Counted from the stretch's first letter, positions 47,555 through 60,862 are shown. The stretch is 64,000 bases of DNA from Urophycis tenuis (GCA_036785325.1 JAXIVH010000286.1:104850-168849); one strand, 5' to 3'. The notes: a model not told the origin generated them from the sequence alone. Numbers and translations are program-made.

Positions 47555-47879
47555 GGGGGTTGTGATGGTTTCAACACAACCTACTGTTGAGTGTCCCCCA
47601 CTGGGCTCGCTGTCCAGCATCCAAACACAAAAAAAAGTGTGTTTGGCGATAAATGCACTTTCTTTTCCACGAACCCTCCAGCAAGATGGACGGATGTTTG
47701 GGGTCCGGGAGGGGCGGGAGGGGGTCCCGGTGCGGCCGTGTGAGGGGGGCTACGCTGGAGGGGTCTCACACCAGAAGCAGCTGTGTTCTCTCACAGCAGC
47801 AGCAGCTTCTCTCTGGTTTGCATTGAAGGACCACGCTACTCAATTTGATCCTTTCATTCATTAACCCGCGTGACTAATT

Positions 47880-48182
47880 CATATCACTAACCCATATGAA
47901 TCATCCCTGTCACTAACCTGTGCTACTCACCCCCATCAATTACCCCCATCACTAACCCCCATCACTAACCCCCATCACTAACCCCTATCACTAACCCCCA
48001 TCACTAACCCCTATCACTAACCCCCATCACTAACCCCTATCACTAACCCCCATCACTAACCCCTATCACTAACCCCCATCACTAACCCCCATCACTAACC
48101 CCTATCACTCACCCTCATCACTAACCCCCATCACTCACCCTCATCACTAACCCCCATCACTAACCCCTATCACTAACCCTCA
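47880..48182 (+). repeat. 13-bp minisatellite
   Basis: About 20 copies of cactaacccccat/cactaacccctat. The complement reads TTAGTGATGGGGG, which is G-quadruplex prone. Confidence 0.92.
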
Positions 48183-48492
48183 GGAGATGCTGGATTGTAC
48201 TCTTTATCCTACTTATGGTTTCCTATGGTTTAATCAAGTAAGCTAAAAATGACAGGATAGAAAGAGGAAAAGGAGCTGGGGGAGAGACAGGAAGGAGAGA
48301 CAGCGGGGAGAGACAAGGGGGAGAGAGAACTTAAACAAAGTGTGTTAACTCTGACGTGCCACATATCCCTGTTTCTCTTTTTAATTGATTATCATGGCCA
48401 GCACCAACGCATGCTTTCATTAGATATTCATTTACCAGCATGCTTCCACTCTGAACCCTCTCTCCAGGGAGTCGGCACCCTGCTATTATGGC

Positions 48493-48547
48493 TACACACA
48501 CGCACACACACACACACACACAGACACACACACACACAGACGCACAG

Positions 48548-48583
<36 letters not shown>

Positions 48584-48657
48584 ACACACACACACACACG
48601 CACAGACGCACACACACACACACACACACACATACACACAGACACACACACACGCAC

Positions 48658-48704
<47 letters not shown>

Positions 48705-48718
48705 ACACACACACACAG

Positions 48719-48749
<31 letters not shown>

Positions 48750-48873
48750 CACACACACGCACAGAGACACACACACACACACGCACACACACACACGCAC
48801 AGAGACACACACACACACACGCACACACACACACGCACAGACACACACGCACACACACACACGCAGACGCACA
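48493..48873 (+). repeat. Compound (CA)n microsatellite
   Basis: About 380 bp of CA with GA, GC and TA interruptions. Confidence 0.95.
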
Positions 48874-49399
48874 CAATCGGGAACCCGTGCTAAAATCTCC
48901 CCGCTCGCTATATATTCACAGTAAAAAAACCTCCATAATTAGAAACAGGAAAACGAAGAATGTGGCCTCGCCTGGATCAGGGGTCTCCTCTCAACCGCAA
49001 CGGTTTCCCAGATGAAGTAGCGTCTGAAGGTGAGGTCCCGGGCTCACGGCGCGAGGGAGCCGCGCCCAGTCTGCAAGGTGGACCTCCGAGAGGTGAGGGG
49101 GAGAACATGCCTTCGCCGTGGAGCCAGAGACTCTGGGTTACTTACCGGCGGGCAGAAGCAGTGCTGAGATGTTCTCACCGCCCACGCCGACGTTCGGATC
49201 AGGCTGCTTCTCTTCTCTTCCGTGCTTCCTCTCTCATCGTTCCTGCTCTTTTCCCCTCTGCATCACCACGTCCCTTCCTCTGGAGACCACCTGCCCGTGA
49301 CCTTTGGTTCCAATCAAGTTGACCTCTACGTGTTCTGTTGCCGTGGCTTGCTACTTGCAACGTTTTTTTTTTTAATCAATGAATCGAGCCTGTTTGAAC

Positions 49400-49405
49400 A
49401 CACAC

Positions 49406-49501
<96 letters not shown>
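49400..49501 (+). repeat. (CA)n microsatellite
   Basis: About 50 CA units. Confidence 0.95.
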
Positions 49502-49502
<1 letters not shown>

Positions 49503-49669
49503 TAGACCGCGAGGGGGCCGTTACAGTGGGCACTCAGGTGGCAGTAGGCCCGTAAGCTGCTCTGCACTGTGGTGACCCGGGCGTGGTGGTCCGGGCGTGG
49601 TGGTCTGTCACGGAGCCCACGAGGCTCCCCTCCAGTGGTCTTCCAATGCCCGGCCCCAGAGCTTACGGT

Positions 49670-49695
49670 GGGGGGGGGGGGGGGGGGGGGGGGGG
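49670..49695 (+). repeat. Poly-G tract (26 G)
   Basis: Uninterrupted G run. Confidence 0.9.
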
Positions 49696-49784
49696 AATGC
49701 AATCTGTGCGTGTCTGATTGGTCGATCTCTGGTCTGTTCATCTTGTTTTATTTTTTTACATACATCTCTGTTCACCCGCTTCCT

Positions 49785-49797
49785 GTCTGTCTCTGTC

Positions 49798-49871
<74 letters not shown>
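49785..49871 (+). repeat. (CT)n microsatellite
   Basis: About 40 CT units. Confidence 0.95.
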
Positions 49872-49874
<3 letters not shown>

Positions 49875-51564
49875 CTCTGGTTTCCAGCGTTCGACAGGTG
49901 TGTGTTAAGTCGGGATGAAGGTGGTATTAAAGATAATAGGTGGTGAGATAATTGAAGCCAAAGGACAAGGCTGGTGATGAACCTTGTGGTGCTGCACCTG
50001 TTCTACAGCTGTACGGTCAGGATAAAAGAACATCCCAACATGACAGACATAATGCACAGAGAAAGGATTAGACAGCAACCCAAAGCATTCACAGCAATAG
50101 ATTATTAGTCTCTGTTTCCCTTTTCAAAGATTATGGCACGATGTAGTAAGCTGGTCAGCCACATAGGTTGAGTCTGGTGTGTGTATGGTGTGTGTGTGTG
50201 TTAGTGTTTGGATGTGGTGTGCAACACGTACAGTATATGCGTGTATATAAATGTGTGTGTCTTTATGACTGCAAGTTTATACCTGGATATGTGGGTGTGT
50301 ATGTGTGAGCAAGGTTGAACCCACGTTTGTGTATCTGTATGGGTGTGTGTGAGTGAGTATGTTTCTACCTATATATGTGTGTGTGTGTGTGTATGAGTGT
50401 GTATATATGTGTGTGTCAGTTAGTTTTGGCTCCGTGATTGTGTGTCTACATATGCACTCAGCGAGGTTGCCAGTCCGGCTCAGGGCTCGACTATTTGATT
50501 TGGCAACGCCATCGCGCTACCAAGCCATTATTTCTAAGGTCCACTTGCGTCCCAAATGCATATCTCTCGTTCTGTTCTGTGGTTCTGTTCTTTTTAAAGT
50601 GGATGTTTTCATAAACCGGTCTCAGGTTTGACGAATCATGACTGTAAATGGTGCGCAGAGGCGCTGGACAGCGGCCTATCGCGGTCCTAATGAATGCTGT
50701 GGTATAAGATTCAGATACGTTTCCTAGATACCGAAAACATTATTTTTTTTCTTCATACGTTTGTATTTTACTCTCAGAAAGTTACGATATAAACCGTAAA
50801 AACGCTAGAGGGGAAGCTAAATATCTCTGCGGTATTTTTGTCATCTTGGCTAGCTTAGCGCTCTTGGTATATACAAAACGTATGGCTGTTAACCTTTATC
50901 ACCCAGCTAACTTGTGCTCTCGGTGCTCAACTCTCGCTCATGTCTCTAGCTTGTTTGGACCCTTGTAACACGTTCCCACTATGAATCATCAGCCCTCAGA
51001 GAGTCTCTTGTCTCTCGTTTCCATTGGCTGACGGTGGGATGGCGCTGGATTCTTTTGGGGTCTTTGATGGAGTCTTACTGGGCTTGCCCAGGCTGCGGTC
51101 TTGAGTAGGTGAAGGTGGAAGTCCTCCACCCCTGAAACTCAACAGCCGTCAACATGTCTGGAGCTCAGGAGCAGGGCTGGGTCTATTGTGGCCTACTCGT
51201 AGTCTACTGTGTGTGTGCACTTTCCGTTTTCTTCTTTCAAACCAATATGGATGCATTTAAGCACTTTATTATTATGTATCGTCTATTTGTGTTGTGCTAG
51301 TGCGTACAGTGTTTGCCATGTAGTACTGTATGTACTAGTCTATTGTTGTAATTGTATATCTTTGTTACATTATGGAAAACCCTGTTCACCACAAAAATAG
51401 CCAATTATTTACCAGAAAAAAAAAAGTTAAACATTTTGTCTTCTGCAGACAAAAATAATGAAAAATATGACATAATCATTTATTATTTTTGTGAGCCAAT
51501 GAGTTTTGGCTTTAGAGCAAATGCCTGAAATAAAGATGTATCACTGAAGTGCCTAGGATTGTAA

Positions 51565-51567
51565 ACG

Positions 51568-51604
<37 letters not shown>
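51565..51604 (+). repeat. (GT)n microsatellite
   Basis: About 18 GT units. Confidence 0.9.
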
Positions 51605-51606
<2 letters not shown>

Positions 51607-52267
51607 GGCACACACTAACAGAAGAGGATTTAAAAAGAGAGGTTTATAGAAAGTGAATATGGCCAAACCCTGCAGGCACTCGTGGATCTTAAGTTTCAAA
51701 CCACAGCTATTGTTTGGAGGGGAGAATCTGATAAACAGCTCTGCAAGACTGCAATTACATTTTATTAATGACCCCAAAAACCTTAGCTAATGCCAAGGCG
51801 GATTTAGCAACAGAAACGCAAACACACAACACACGCACACAAACAACGCAGACGTTTAAACACAAGCCTTGTGCGAACGTACAGTATGTGTGTTTGGGGT
51901 CGCTTCGAGGCCAGAATTTTTTTTTTTTTTTGCAACAACCAAGACTGGATTCCTTCTCAGGAAATATGTTATTAATGCCTCGCGGAAAACCGGTCGCAGA
52001 TGGAGACTCACTCACGGCAACGATTACAAATGAGCGGTGTGAAGTCTGAAGGCCGAACAAGAGAAACCACAACTGAAACAAGTTGGGACAGGTGAACCTC
52101 ATTAGGCCACTAACGAGGAGAGGCAGGGCTTTGCGGACGAACAGTAAAAAAAAATAGTGCGCCGCGGGTTACGGTGGAACCGCCATGGCGCAGATTCAAC
52201 AACGGCAAACCTATTCCAAACAAAAGACAAACGAGACGGTCTCACCGGAAGGTGGGGGGCGTCCCCA

Positions 52268-52296
52268 GTTGTTGTTGTTGTTGTTGTTGTTGTTGT
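52268..52296 (+). repeat. (GTT)n microsatellite
   Basis: About nine GTT units. Confidence 0.9.
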
Positions 52297-52343
52297 GGTA
52301 ACATTGCAGTTTGGAACGCGCTCTGCGTCGGGACTGACGTGTT

Positions 52344-52657
52344 CAGGGGCGGCGCCAGGGAGAGGGCTTGGGGGTGCTACAGCCCCCCCCCCCCCCCTGG
52401 ATTAGCCATAGCAACTCCCCATAGCACCCCCAAGAAAATCATTTATCTGTTGTTTATTATTGTTATTTATTTTAATTTTGCGTTCTTAATTTTATTCATT
52501 GTGTGAGCGTAATATTTCCCTCACAAAAAAAAAAAAAAAACACGTCGCTGGGTTCCCGTTGCCACGCTTTGGGTATTAGCATTTCATAGCACCCTGGGTA
52601 AAGCGGCGAGCGCCCCCACAGCACCTGCAGATCAAAAATGTCTGGCGCCGCCCCCTG
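52344..52657. mobile_element. Non-autonomous hAT-type MITE
   Basis: Terminal inverted repeats CAGGGGCGGCGCCAG and CTGGCGCCGCCCCCTG differ by one G. They are bounded by 8-bp duplications gacgtgtt (52336-52343) and gacgtgct (52658-52665). The 314-bp interior is AT-rich with no coding frame. An 8-bp target duplication is the hallmark of hAT transposition. Confidence 0.85.
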
Positions 52658-53090
52658 GACGTGCTGGTCAGGCGGCCTTGAAGCAGGCAGCTGTGGACCT
52701 CCACGCTTTGGATCGCCACGGCGATATTAACGGTTGTATCATCGCTCCACGCTCGGCATCATCAGCATCAGCACCCAGGCTCCGCGTAGTCAGCAGCCAG
52801 TGGTCCAGAAAATAAGGTTTTAATTCAACACACCGCCAGTGTCCAGGGCCCTGTCATCTCAGTCTCTCAGCTTATTGAGAGAGAGAGAGAAACATATATT
52901 CTACACACACACACACCGCATTTCCCCAGGAGAGGAAGAGAAATCACATTTCATGGTCAGGGCTTGAGATGTGAGATGGAAAGAGTACTTCACTCTCCCC
53001 TCCTCGCTCTCTCTGATTGGTGGAGACGGGGCCCGGGGGAGGGGGGGCGCCACCCAGCGAATAGGATCAAGATCATGAGATGTCTCCTTT

Positions 53091-53232
<142 letters not shown>

Positions 53233-53545
53233 AATCCTAAACTAAACATGGTGGAACAACAGGAGTGACAAGTGAGTGACGAGATATCAGAAGATAATCA
53301 GAATGATATGAGCAGAGACTACGAGGTGAACAATATGTTTTGGACTTGGTGTGAGAGACCTAGGCTGGCAGAATAAACAGGGACAGAGGAGAAGAAAGAC
53401 TAAATATAGTTGTTTGTGAAGCAAACTCTAATACTATAATACTATATAATGTGTAATTAGCAAAGAGAACAGGACAGGCAGTCCTTCTTACCCAAAGATT
53501 GGCAAGTCAATACATATTCAACACATAATTTAATGGAGGCCAATG

Positions 53546-53549
<4 letters not shown>

Positions 53550-53586
<37 letters not shown>

Positions 53587-53633
53587 TGTTCTGTGTGTGT
53601 GTGTCTGTGCGTGTGTGCGTTGTGTGCGTGAGT
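53550..53633 (+). repeat. (GT)n microsatellite
   Basis: Interrupted GT tract. Confidence 0.9.
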
Positions 53634-54088
53634 GCGTATGTTCAAGTATAAACGAAGATCATCATTTGTTTTTTTGTCAGAAATTCATGATCCAAGCGGT
53701 ATCATATTTTGTTTTGAAATGACTATCCAAACTCTTGCCTGCAACCAAACTGCTCTTGGCAACAAGAGTTATTTAATTTTTTTGGTTTTGGATGGCAGTC
53801 TAGGATTTTGAAGATTTTAAATATGTTTTAATATATCATACAGTTCAAGCTGTTATGATGTGCCCAACATCTGTGGGGCTTTAGGCAATGTCTGTGATGC
53901 ATAGAATCAGGGGGAAAGTTTTTACTCTCACCAACCACTGCTGTAGTGCCGTTGAGCAAGGGATTCCAAGTGCCACAAAAAAAGTTAAATACTTTTCCTC
54001 TTCTGTGCTATTCAGTTTCTTCCCATATTCCAATGAGACACATGAAAAAAAAATCTGTATTTAAAAAAAAGGCAACTCTGCAATTATC

Positions 54089-54158
54089 CCCAACGTTACA
54101 AAATGTCCACCGGCCGTTAATACAGATGTTACTGACTCACTTCCAGCTGCTTGGACGT
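54089..54158 (+). repeat. ~70-bp dispersed repeat, copy A
   Basis: Contains gttacaaaatgtc, then tacagatgttactgactca. Matches 56675-56742 in the same orientation at roughly 80%. Confidence 0.6.
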
Positions 54159-55584
54159 CTCCAGCATCTCGTCTCTCTGTTGGGTTTATAGTGAGGACCG
54201 GGTCCCGCTGAGTCAGCAGTCCTGCTGGAAAGATCCAGCTACAGGATCAGCCTCAGCTGTGATCTCTCAGCGGCTCTCACCTCTAATCCCAGGAAGGAAA
54301 CCTGTGTGGCGATGGGCCAGTCCGTATGGCCTGTCTCTTCCTGCATTGTTTTCTTATAAGGTTTTTCTTAGGAATTGCATTTGCAACCCCTTGCTTTTGC
54401 AACACATTTTCACAACATTTGGCACATCTTCTAGGGGGCATGTATTCTTGAATATTATGAATGCCTAATCCTACTTGATTGTAACCAGTCTTTGAGGACA
54501 CGAGGCCTTAGTATTGAAGGTTTTCACTGTGTTTTGTTGGCATTTGTTTGGGTCATCATTACTTGACTGGCAGCACCTTATTGTGAGATCCGAGATGCAT
54601 GGGAGCTGAATAACTCATGAGGTTCTGACCACTGTGTGTAGATCACGTTATTGGCTACAGAAGTCGCTGTGTGTTTCCGATGAGGTTCACAATGTGTCCT
54701 GTGTTCCTTAGGAAGCTGTCAGAGTGGCGTGACATGAACAAGGTGTCTGTTTCTTGAATGTGATTGTGTTGCTGCTGGGATGGAGCCTGACAGCTTGATG
54801 GCAAGCTAAACCCAACCTTGGACCTGGTCTTCCAGGTCCACGGAGAGTTGTGCTGAAGAGCGCTGAAACATTTAGTTGTGAATGAACTCTGCGGGCAAAG
54901 TTGTCACCTCTGATAGGGGAGTTATTTCTCTCGTCCCTCCTTTTACTTCTTTCTTGAACTTCAACTTTCTGTTCTGCGGATCTCTTCGATTGAGTTGATA
55001 TTATTCATCACTTGTGTTTTCTCCGATGTAAGTCATTTGAGTCCATCTCTGTCATGTCCTGTCCTTCTCTGCAGCTCCTCCCATCATGAATTCCCCCTCG
55101 TCCTCCCTGTCTGCTGTGTTCAAGACTCTCAGGCAGCTTGGCACAACGCTCACTGTTCCTAACTGTTCCTCGCTGGGGGAGAGAGGCTCTACTCCAGCCC
55201 CTGTTGGCCAAGCCTCCCACCTCCCCAGCCACCCTGGTTCCTTCAGCTCCAAGCCATCCAGAGAGTGGGGGGAAAAACTCCACTTGAAACAGTTGACAGG
55301 ACAATTGGCGCAGTATCACTGGCATTTCGTACTGCATGTTTTACGCGGTGAACATTGTCATCAGTGGCCTTTCTTTATTGAGGAACTCGGTGGAGAACAG
55401 AATATTGGCGTATAAAGAAAGGTGATAAATGAGACGTAGTAGCTGTATGGAAGCACAAACTGATAGAGGGAAGAGAAAGATCAAAGTGGTAGTTAATGGT
55501 GGTTACTCATCCCCAGTAAAAGTCTTGCAGACGAGTAAGACACAGCTTACTGGTCTGATGTAGGCACAGCCCAGAGAAGTGGTG

Positions 55585-55810
55585 ATGAGGTTGTTTTGAC
55601 TCCAAGCCAGAAGGTGATGGGTTTGATCCCCGATGTCAGCAGCCTCACTGGCATCAATGAGCAAGATACCCTCAGCCTAGCCTGGGCGCCGGTCCAATCT
55701 GCAAGCTTGTGTTTTATTGACTCTGGCACATGCATCCGGCCCACCTCTCCTTCAGAGGGATTTCCAGCAGACCAATCACAGCCGTTTATCTGATATGGGG
55801 CGGGTTTAAT
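55585..55810 (+). mobile_element. Degenerate tRNA-derived SINE-like sequence
   Basis: B-box-like gatgggtttgatccccgat, followed by gagcaagataccctcagcc, a motif shared with the element at 62585. Confidence 0.45.
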
Positions 55811-56674
55811 GCGATGACTGCATAGAAGAGTGCCCTATGAGGGCGCGGTAGAGCCATTCTCATAAGCAGAATGGGTCTACCCAGGTGCATCCAGAGGTCT
55901 TTTGGTCTGCGCTCGTTGATAGGTAGAGGCTATGAGGCTTCCCCCTCATAGTGTACCATGAAATTGTTTTTGAATAAGGTGTCATCGAAGCTTTTAAGTG
56001 GGACAGTGGGGGGACATTTACGATGAATACACAGTTGTTAAACAGAATGGTAATTCCAAGCATTTCACCCCCAAATGTCGTTATCTCTCGAGGTTTCAGT
56101 TGGTCATATAGGGAAGGGGGGAGGCTCTTGTGTGTGTGTGTGTGTGTGTGCGTGTTGGGGGGGGGAGGCTGCCATCTTGCCAGTGGCCCCTGCTGTGAAG
56201 GAACACACTGGCCTTCTGGTCTCTGTAGTCTGGCTTGTTTTAAGCTTCCACTGCGCGGTGTGACGGTGATGTTCTCCAGGAGCCGGTCTTCTGGTGGGCC
56301 GTCTCAGCATCACTAAGGGTGGGAAACAGAAGGAGCGCGGAGAGGGAGAGAGAGAGAAGGAAAGAAAACATTTACAATGCTGGCCTTTTTGTAATCAGGA
56401 GAGTTTATTGAGTCTATTTCTTCGTGACCTCAATCACCAATCAGACAATAGACTGAATGGACCGTTTGGTCTCATTTGCTGAATTCCTTTGTAACAGCAT
56501 GCACACGCACGAACACACCTGGCTTTTCCCTCAGGCGTGTGAATAACCGAATAAAAAAAGAGGGCGATAAAAGTTTATTCATGCTATCGCCAGGCGCAGA
56601 TTCACAAACGCCTTGCCTCACCCCAACGAGACATGTGTCAAAGTGTATTTCAAAACGGCATGTCCACGATCACC

Positions 56675-56742
56675 CAGTGTTACAAAATGTCTACCCAGCG
56701 TTTATTACAGATGTTACTGACTCAGTTCCAGCTATGTGGACG
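56675..56742 (+). repeat. ~70-bp dispersed repeat, copy B
   Basis: Direct-orientation partner of 54089-54158. Confidence 0.6.
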
Positions 56743-57640
56743 GCTGTCATAGTATACACCTCTGGAATCCGCCGACTCACATGTCCGATATTTCTTTGTG
56801 CAGCAAACGAGAGGAACCCAGGACCTAAAAGGGATCCCCTGATCCCCTTAAAATGACCAGCCACAGGTCAAACCTCATTGTGATCAATGAGATGAGATGC
56901 ACATTATGTCCCAGATGGGACATTCAGGGTACAGCCTTGCCTTTAAGTCAGGCCTTATGTTCTCCAGGGCCTCTTCTCTCCCAAACACGACCTGTTTAAA
57001 CTCTTCTCCTTGCGTCTGTGTGGCGGTGGGAGGTTGTGGTTCTGGGTCCTGATGTACATCATGATGAAGGTTATGGGCCCTGCAGGACCTATTGACTGTA
57101 GCCGGCCTCTGTTAGACTCTTCAGAGAGCATAGGAAGACCTGGGAGACCAGTGAGAGAGAGATAATGGTTTTTTCCATTTACCCGCAATGATGCTTGGAT
57201 GAAACTGTGATGTTGGTGGTTGTGAAGGATTCCACTTTTCTTTGGGTTTGTTGTTCTTAGAGTAGCTTGATGACATCTATTTATCGTTTGTCTTGGTTTT
57301 GCTCTGAACCCTGAACTGTTTACGTTGCAATCGGTTCATGTGATGAAGATGTGATTCTATTTTGACGTTATGTAGTTCTGATATTGACCTGCTCTCACAG
57401 TGAATGTGAATCAACAGAGAGGTATTTCAGGTGAAGGTGTTTTGACCTCCTCATTAGTAATACAACTAGGCCACACTTACATGACAGATTTTCCTTGAAG
57501 GTGTAAGAAAGGTCCTCTTTAAATGCACTCTCCTCGCTGTACTGGCCTGGTACGGTAAAAACAGGAGTTTGGAGCCGACGGCTTCATGTTGTTATCAGCA
57601 GGTTGCTGGACATGTTCTTCTGCAGCAGAGTTTGGTTGAG

Positions 57641-57811
57641 GTAAAGGGGCATTTAGCAGACGCTTTTGTCCATAGCGACTTACAATCAGTACATTTGTGG
57701 GGTTCGACATGTGGACAGTTGGAGCAAGGGGATTGAACCGCCGACCCTACGGTTAGTGGGCGACCCGCTCTGTCTGACCCGCTTTGTCCACCCGCTCTAT
57801 CCACTGCCCAG
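57641..57811 (-). mobile_element. tRNA-derived SINE (minus orientation)
   Basis: On the minus strand it has a tRNA-like head (agtggatagagcgggtggac and gtcggcggttcaatcccctt), a body, and the tail acaaaagcgtctgctaaatg. Same family as 58918-59096. Confidence 0.75.
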
Positions 57812-58041
57812 GTCTTTTGAGCAAAGTGGCCACAAGTGGCACTAAACACAGTGTGTGATATGTTTCAGTTGTCAACAACCTACGGTTGTTTAATGAAACA
57901 TCCTGCAGATATGTGATAGAGATATGAACATGTAACAGTGTTATATGTGATTCCCTCAGCTCAAATTAGGGACGAGGGACAAAGAGTAAGGTGAAAGTTC
58001 ATGGAACACACAACAAAAATTCCCTGACGCAGACACAGACA

Positions 58042-58043
58042 CC

Positions 58044-58074
<31 letters not shown>

Positions 58075-58081
58075 ACACACA
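58042..58081 (+). repeat. Poly-C then (CA)n
   Basis: C19-20 followed by ten CA units. Confidence 0.85.
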
Positions 58082-58408
58082 AAAACACATCAAGTCATTT
58101 GAACTAGCGTTCGTAATCTAGATTGGTTTGCAGGTTTGACCTGATGGGGGCACTGTAAACACCATGGATAGAGAGCCTTGTCCTCCACATCCAGCATTGA
58201 ACACAAACAGACCAGAATTTAACCCAATCGCTGTGCAGCGGGGTTCAGCATTTTACATGCATTCAAACACTAGCTATATATGTTTAGCTAAAGGACAAAC
58301 ATTGTTCCTCTATTTGTATGCTAGCCCTTCGCTCTCCCAGCAACTTATTGATTTGACCTAAAGATCACCCATTGGCCAACAGTAAGACAACAACATGGGG
58401 AGGAGAGT

Positions 58409-58409
<1 letters not shown>

Positions 58410-58447
<38 letters not shown>
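58410..58447 (+). repeat. (CA)n microsatellite
   Basis: About 18 CA units. Confidence 0.9.
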
Positions 58448-58448
<1 letters not shown>

Positions 58449-58917
58449 CCTCACATTGTGCCTACTAGAGAATGGCCACCCCCGCTCTGCTTATTTAAAT
58501 ACATCGGAAAAAAAAGATGGCGTCCATTCCCTCGCATTCTGCATCTACGTTAGTCAACGCTCACTCTCTAATTCACTCATTCTCCCTCTCACTCACACAC
58601 TCTCACTCACTCACGCCCTGTCACTCACTCTCTCACTGCAGTCACAGTCTGCCCCCCCCCCCACCCCCCCCCCCCCCCCCGTGCTGTCGACACGACAACG
58701 TGCGCGGGATACCTGGCCTGTGTCGATGACATCATGACCCCCCCTGGTGAGGTCATCGCTAGAAGGTGGAGATGGACAGGAGTGTCGTCACGTCACCCCT
58801 TTAGGTCTGCTGCTGTATTAACAGACGTCAGTGCTGTGGAAGGAGGTCAGCACTGTTTGAGTGATGTGGCGGGAGTGGGCCGTTGTGTTGTCAGTGGGAG
58901 GAGCTAAAGGACCTACA

Positions 58918-59096
58918 GGGGCGCCAGTAGCCTCAGTGGGTAGAGCGGGTGGACAGAGCGGGTCGTCCACTAACCGTAAGGGTCGACGGTTCGATCCCCT
59001 TGATCCCCCTTCTGCCAACTGTTCACATGTCGAACCCCACAAATGTACTGATTGTAAGCTGGACAAAAGCGTCTGCTAAATGCCCCTTTACTATGG
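58918..59096 (+). mobile_element. tRNA-derived SINE
   Basis: A-box-like tagcctcagtgggtagagc (58928-58946), B-box ggttcgatcccc (about 58988-58999), a body containing cacaaatgtactgattgtaag, and the tail acaaaagcgtctgctaaatg. This is a widespread fish SINE/L2 tail architecture. Confidence 0.8.
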
Positions 59097-59817
59097 GATG
59101 GATGATTATGGGACAGAAAGGCTGTGGTCCTTCGTTTGGAGACTAAATACAGAAGAATTGGTACACACCCCAGAGTCACATTATGTGTGCCTAATGTACG
59201 TGCATGCGTGTGTGCGTGTGTGCTTGTGTATGTGTGCTCACCTCTGCTGCAGATTTCTCTTTGTGTTCCATGAACTTTGACCTCACTCTTTATTTCTCTG
59301 CCCCTCTTTGTATCCCAATGAAATCATATATATACACACACACATATACAGTATATACATACAGTATGTTGATGTAGATATATACATGCATATATACATC
59401 TTAATCGCACTTGGACCACCACTAATACTATAGCATTAGTAGATGATTATATATCATTATTATGCATTATTCTATATTGTATATACTATGGAGCAGCAGA
59501 CTCAGACTCTTAAAGGGGAAGGCTTGTTTACAGCCAACGTGTGAATCACCTAGTACTAACTGACACAAAGCCTCCTCACCCCCTCCTCTCTCCCCTCCCC
59601 CTCCATGGGAGCAGTACCAGGGGGTGGCTAGGGTTGAAGTACAGTCCACAAAGGGACTTTCCCTGGGGTGTGGGGGGGAGGGGGGGAGGGGAACCCCAGG
59701 CTGTCATCTGTCATCCGTCCTCTGATTGGCCCACTTCATCAGCTGAGCTCTGGCAGCAGGTGTGTCTGCTTTTTTTCTGTGTGGGTGTGTGCATGGGCAT
59801 GCTCACCTGAGTGTGTG

Positions 59818-59873
59818 TTAGTGTGTGTGTGTGTGTGTGTGTGTCCACCTGCTTTGTGTTGGTGCCTTCGCCT

Positions 59874-59910
<37 letters not shown>

Positions 59911-60003
59911 ATATGTTTGTGTGTCAGGGGTGTTTATACCTACAAGTCCGTATGCATTCCTATATGTATGCATATATTTGTCGAGAAAGATTGTATGGAT
60001 GTG

Positions 60004-60038
<35 letters not shown>

Positions 60039-60084
60039 AGAGGAGGCGAAGGCACCAACACAAGCAGGTGGACACACACACACA

Positions 60085-60138
<54 letters not shown>
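59818..60138. repeat. Inverted duplication of a GT/unique/GT segment
   Basis: A 31-bp unique core at 59845-59875 (ccacctgctttgtg...) recurs inverted at 60042-60071 with a single indel. Each core is flanked by GT or CA tracts. Confidence 0.9.
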
Positions 60139-60141
<3 letters not shown>

Positions 60142-60271
60142 CGGTTTGCCCCCCAAACAGCTGCAGGTTCTGCCTGTGTCATGACTCTCTGACATCAGCG
60201 TCTTCAGCCGGTCCTGTAATTTAACCAGCCCTGTCATCACGGGTTATGTTATCACCCAGCAGATGTCTCCC

Positions 60272-60297
60272 ACACACACACACACACACACACACAC

Positions 60298-60353
<56 letters not shown>
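60272..60353 (+). repeat. (CA)n microsatellite
   Basis: About 40 CA units with one break. Confidence 0.95.
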
Positions 60354-60358
<5 letters not shown>

Positions 60359-60656
60359 TGCAGCTACACAGGTGTGTGCAGGTTAATAACTTGGCAACCT
60401 TTTGAGTGAGTGCGGAACAAAACAAGACGAAACACAACTCGCTTTTCCCTCGTGTGTTTCTTGTGTGTTTTTTTTTTGGTTTAGTATTCTCGCGTTGTAA
60501 GCATTCAAACCTTTTATCTCACAGCGCGGCTTCTTTGCACCAACCCTACAAAGTGGTTCAGCTGGGAGAAACCGACCGCCACAACCTCCATGCGATACCA
60601 GCTCTACTGTAGTCAGCTGGCCATCAGTCGCAGGGCTCCAGCCCTGGTCGATGAGG

Positions 60657-60862
<206 letters not shown>

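Noticed and set aside
47880..48182. CRISPR-like regular repeats
   Set aside because: A tandem 13-bp array with no unique spacers, in a vertebrate genome.
48331..48893. Long Cys-Val or Thr-His repeat frames over CA/GT microsatellites (also at 11754-12366, 43068-43653, 59668-60961)
   Set aside because: Pure dinucleotide repeats stay open by composition; they are not proteins.
48960..49322. Open frame of 120 codons after the CA repeat
   Set aside because: Low-complexity, no homology seen, and no exon signals in phase.
55086..55415. 109-codon plus-strand frame
   Set aside because: No domain, no splice-supported context, and the complementary strand is equally open.
58928..58999. tRNA gene
   Set aside because: The A and B boxes are present but the cloverleaf does not close; it is a SINE head.
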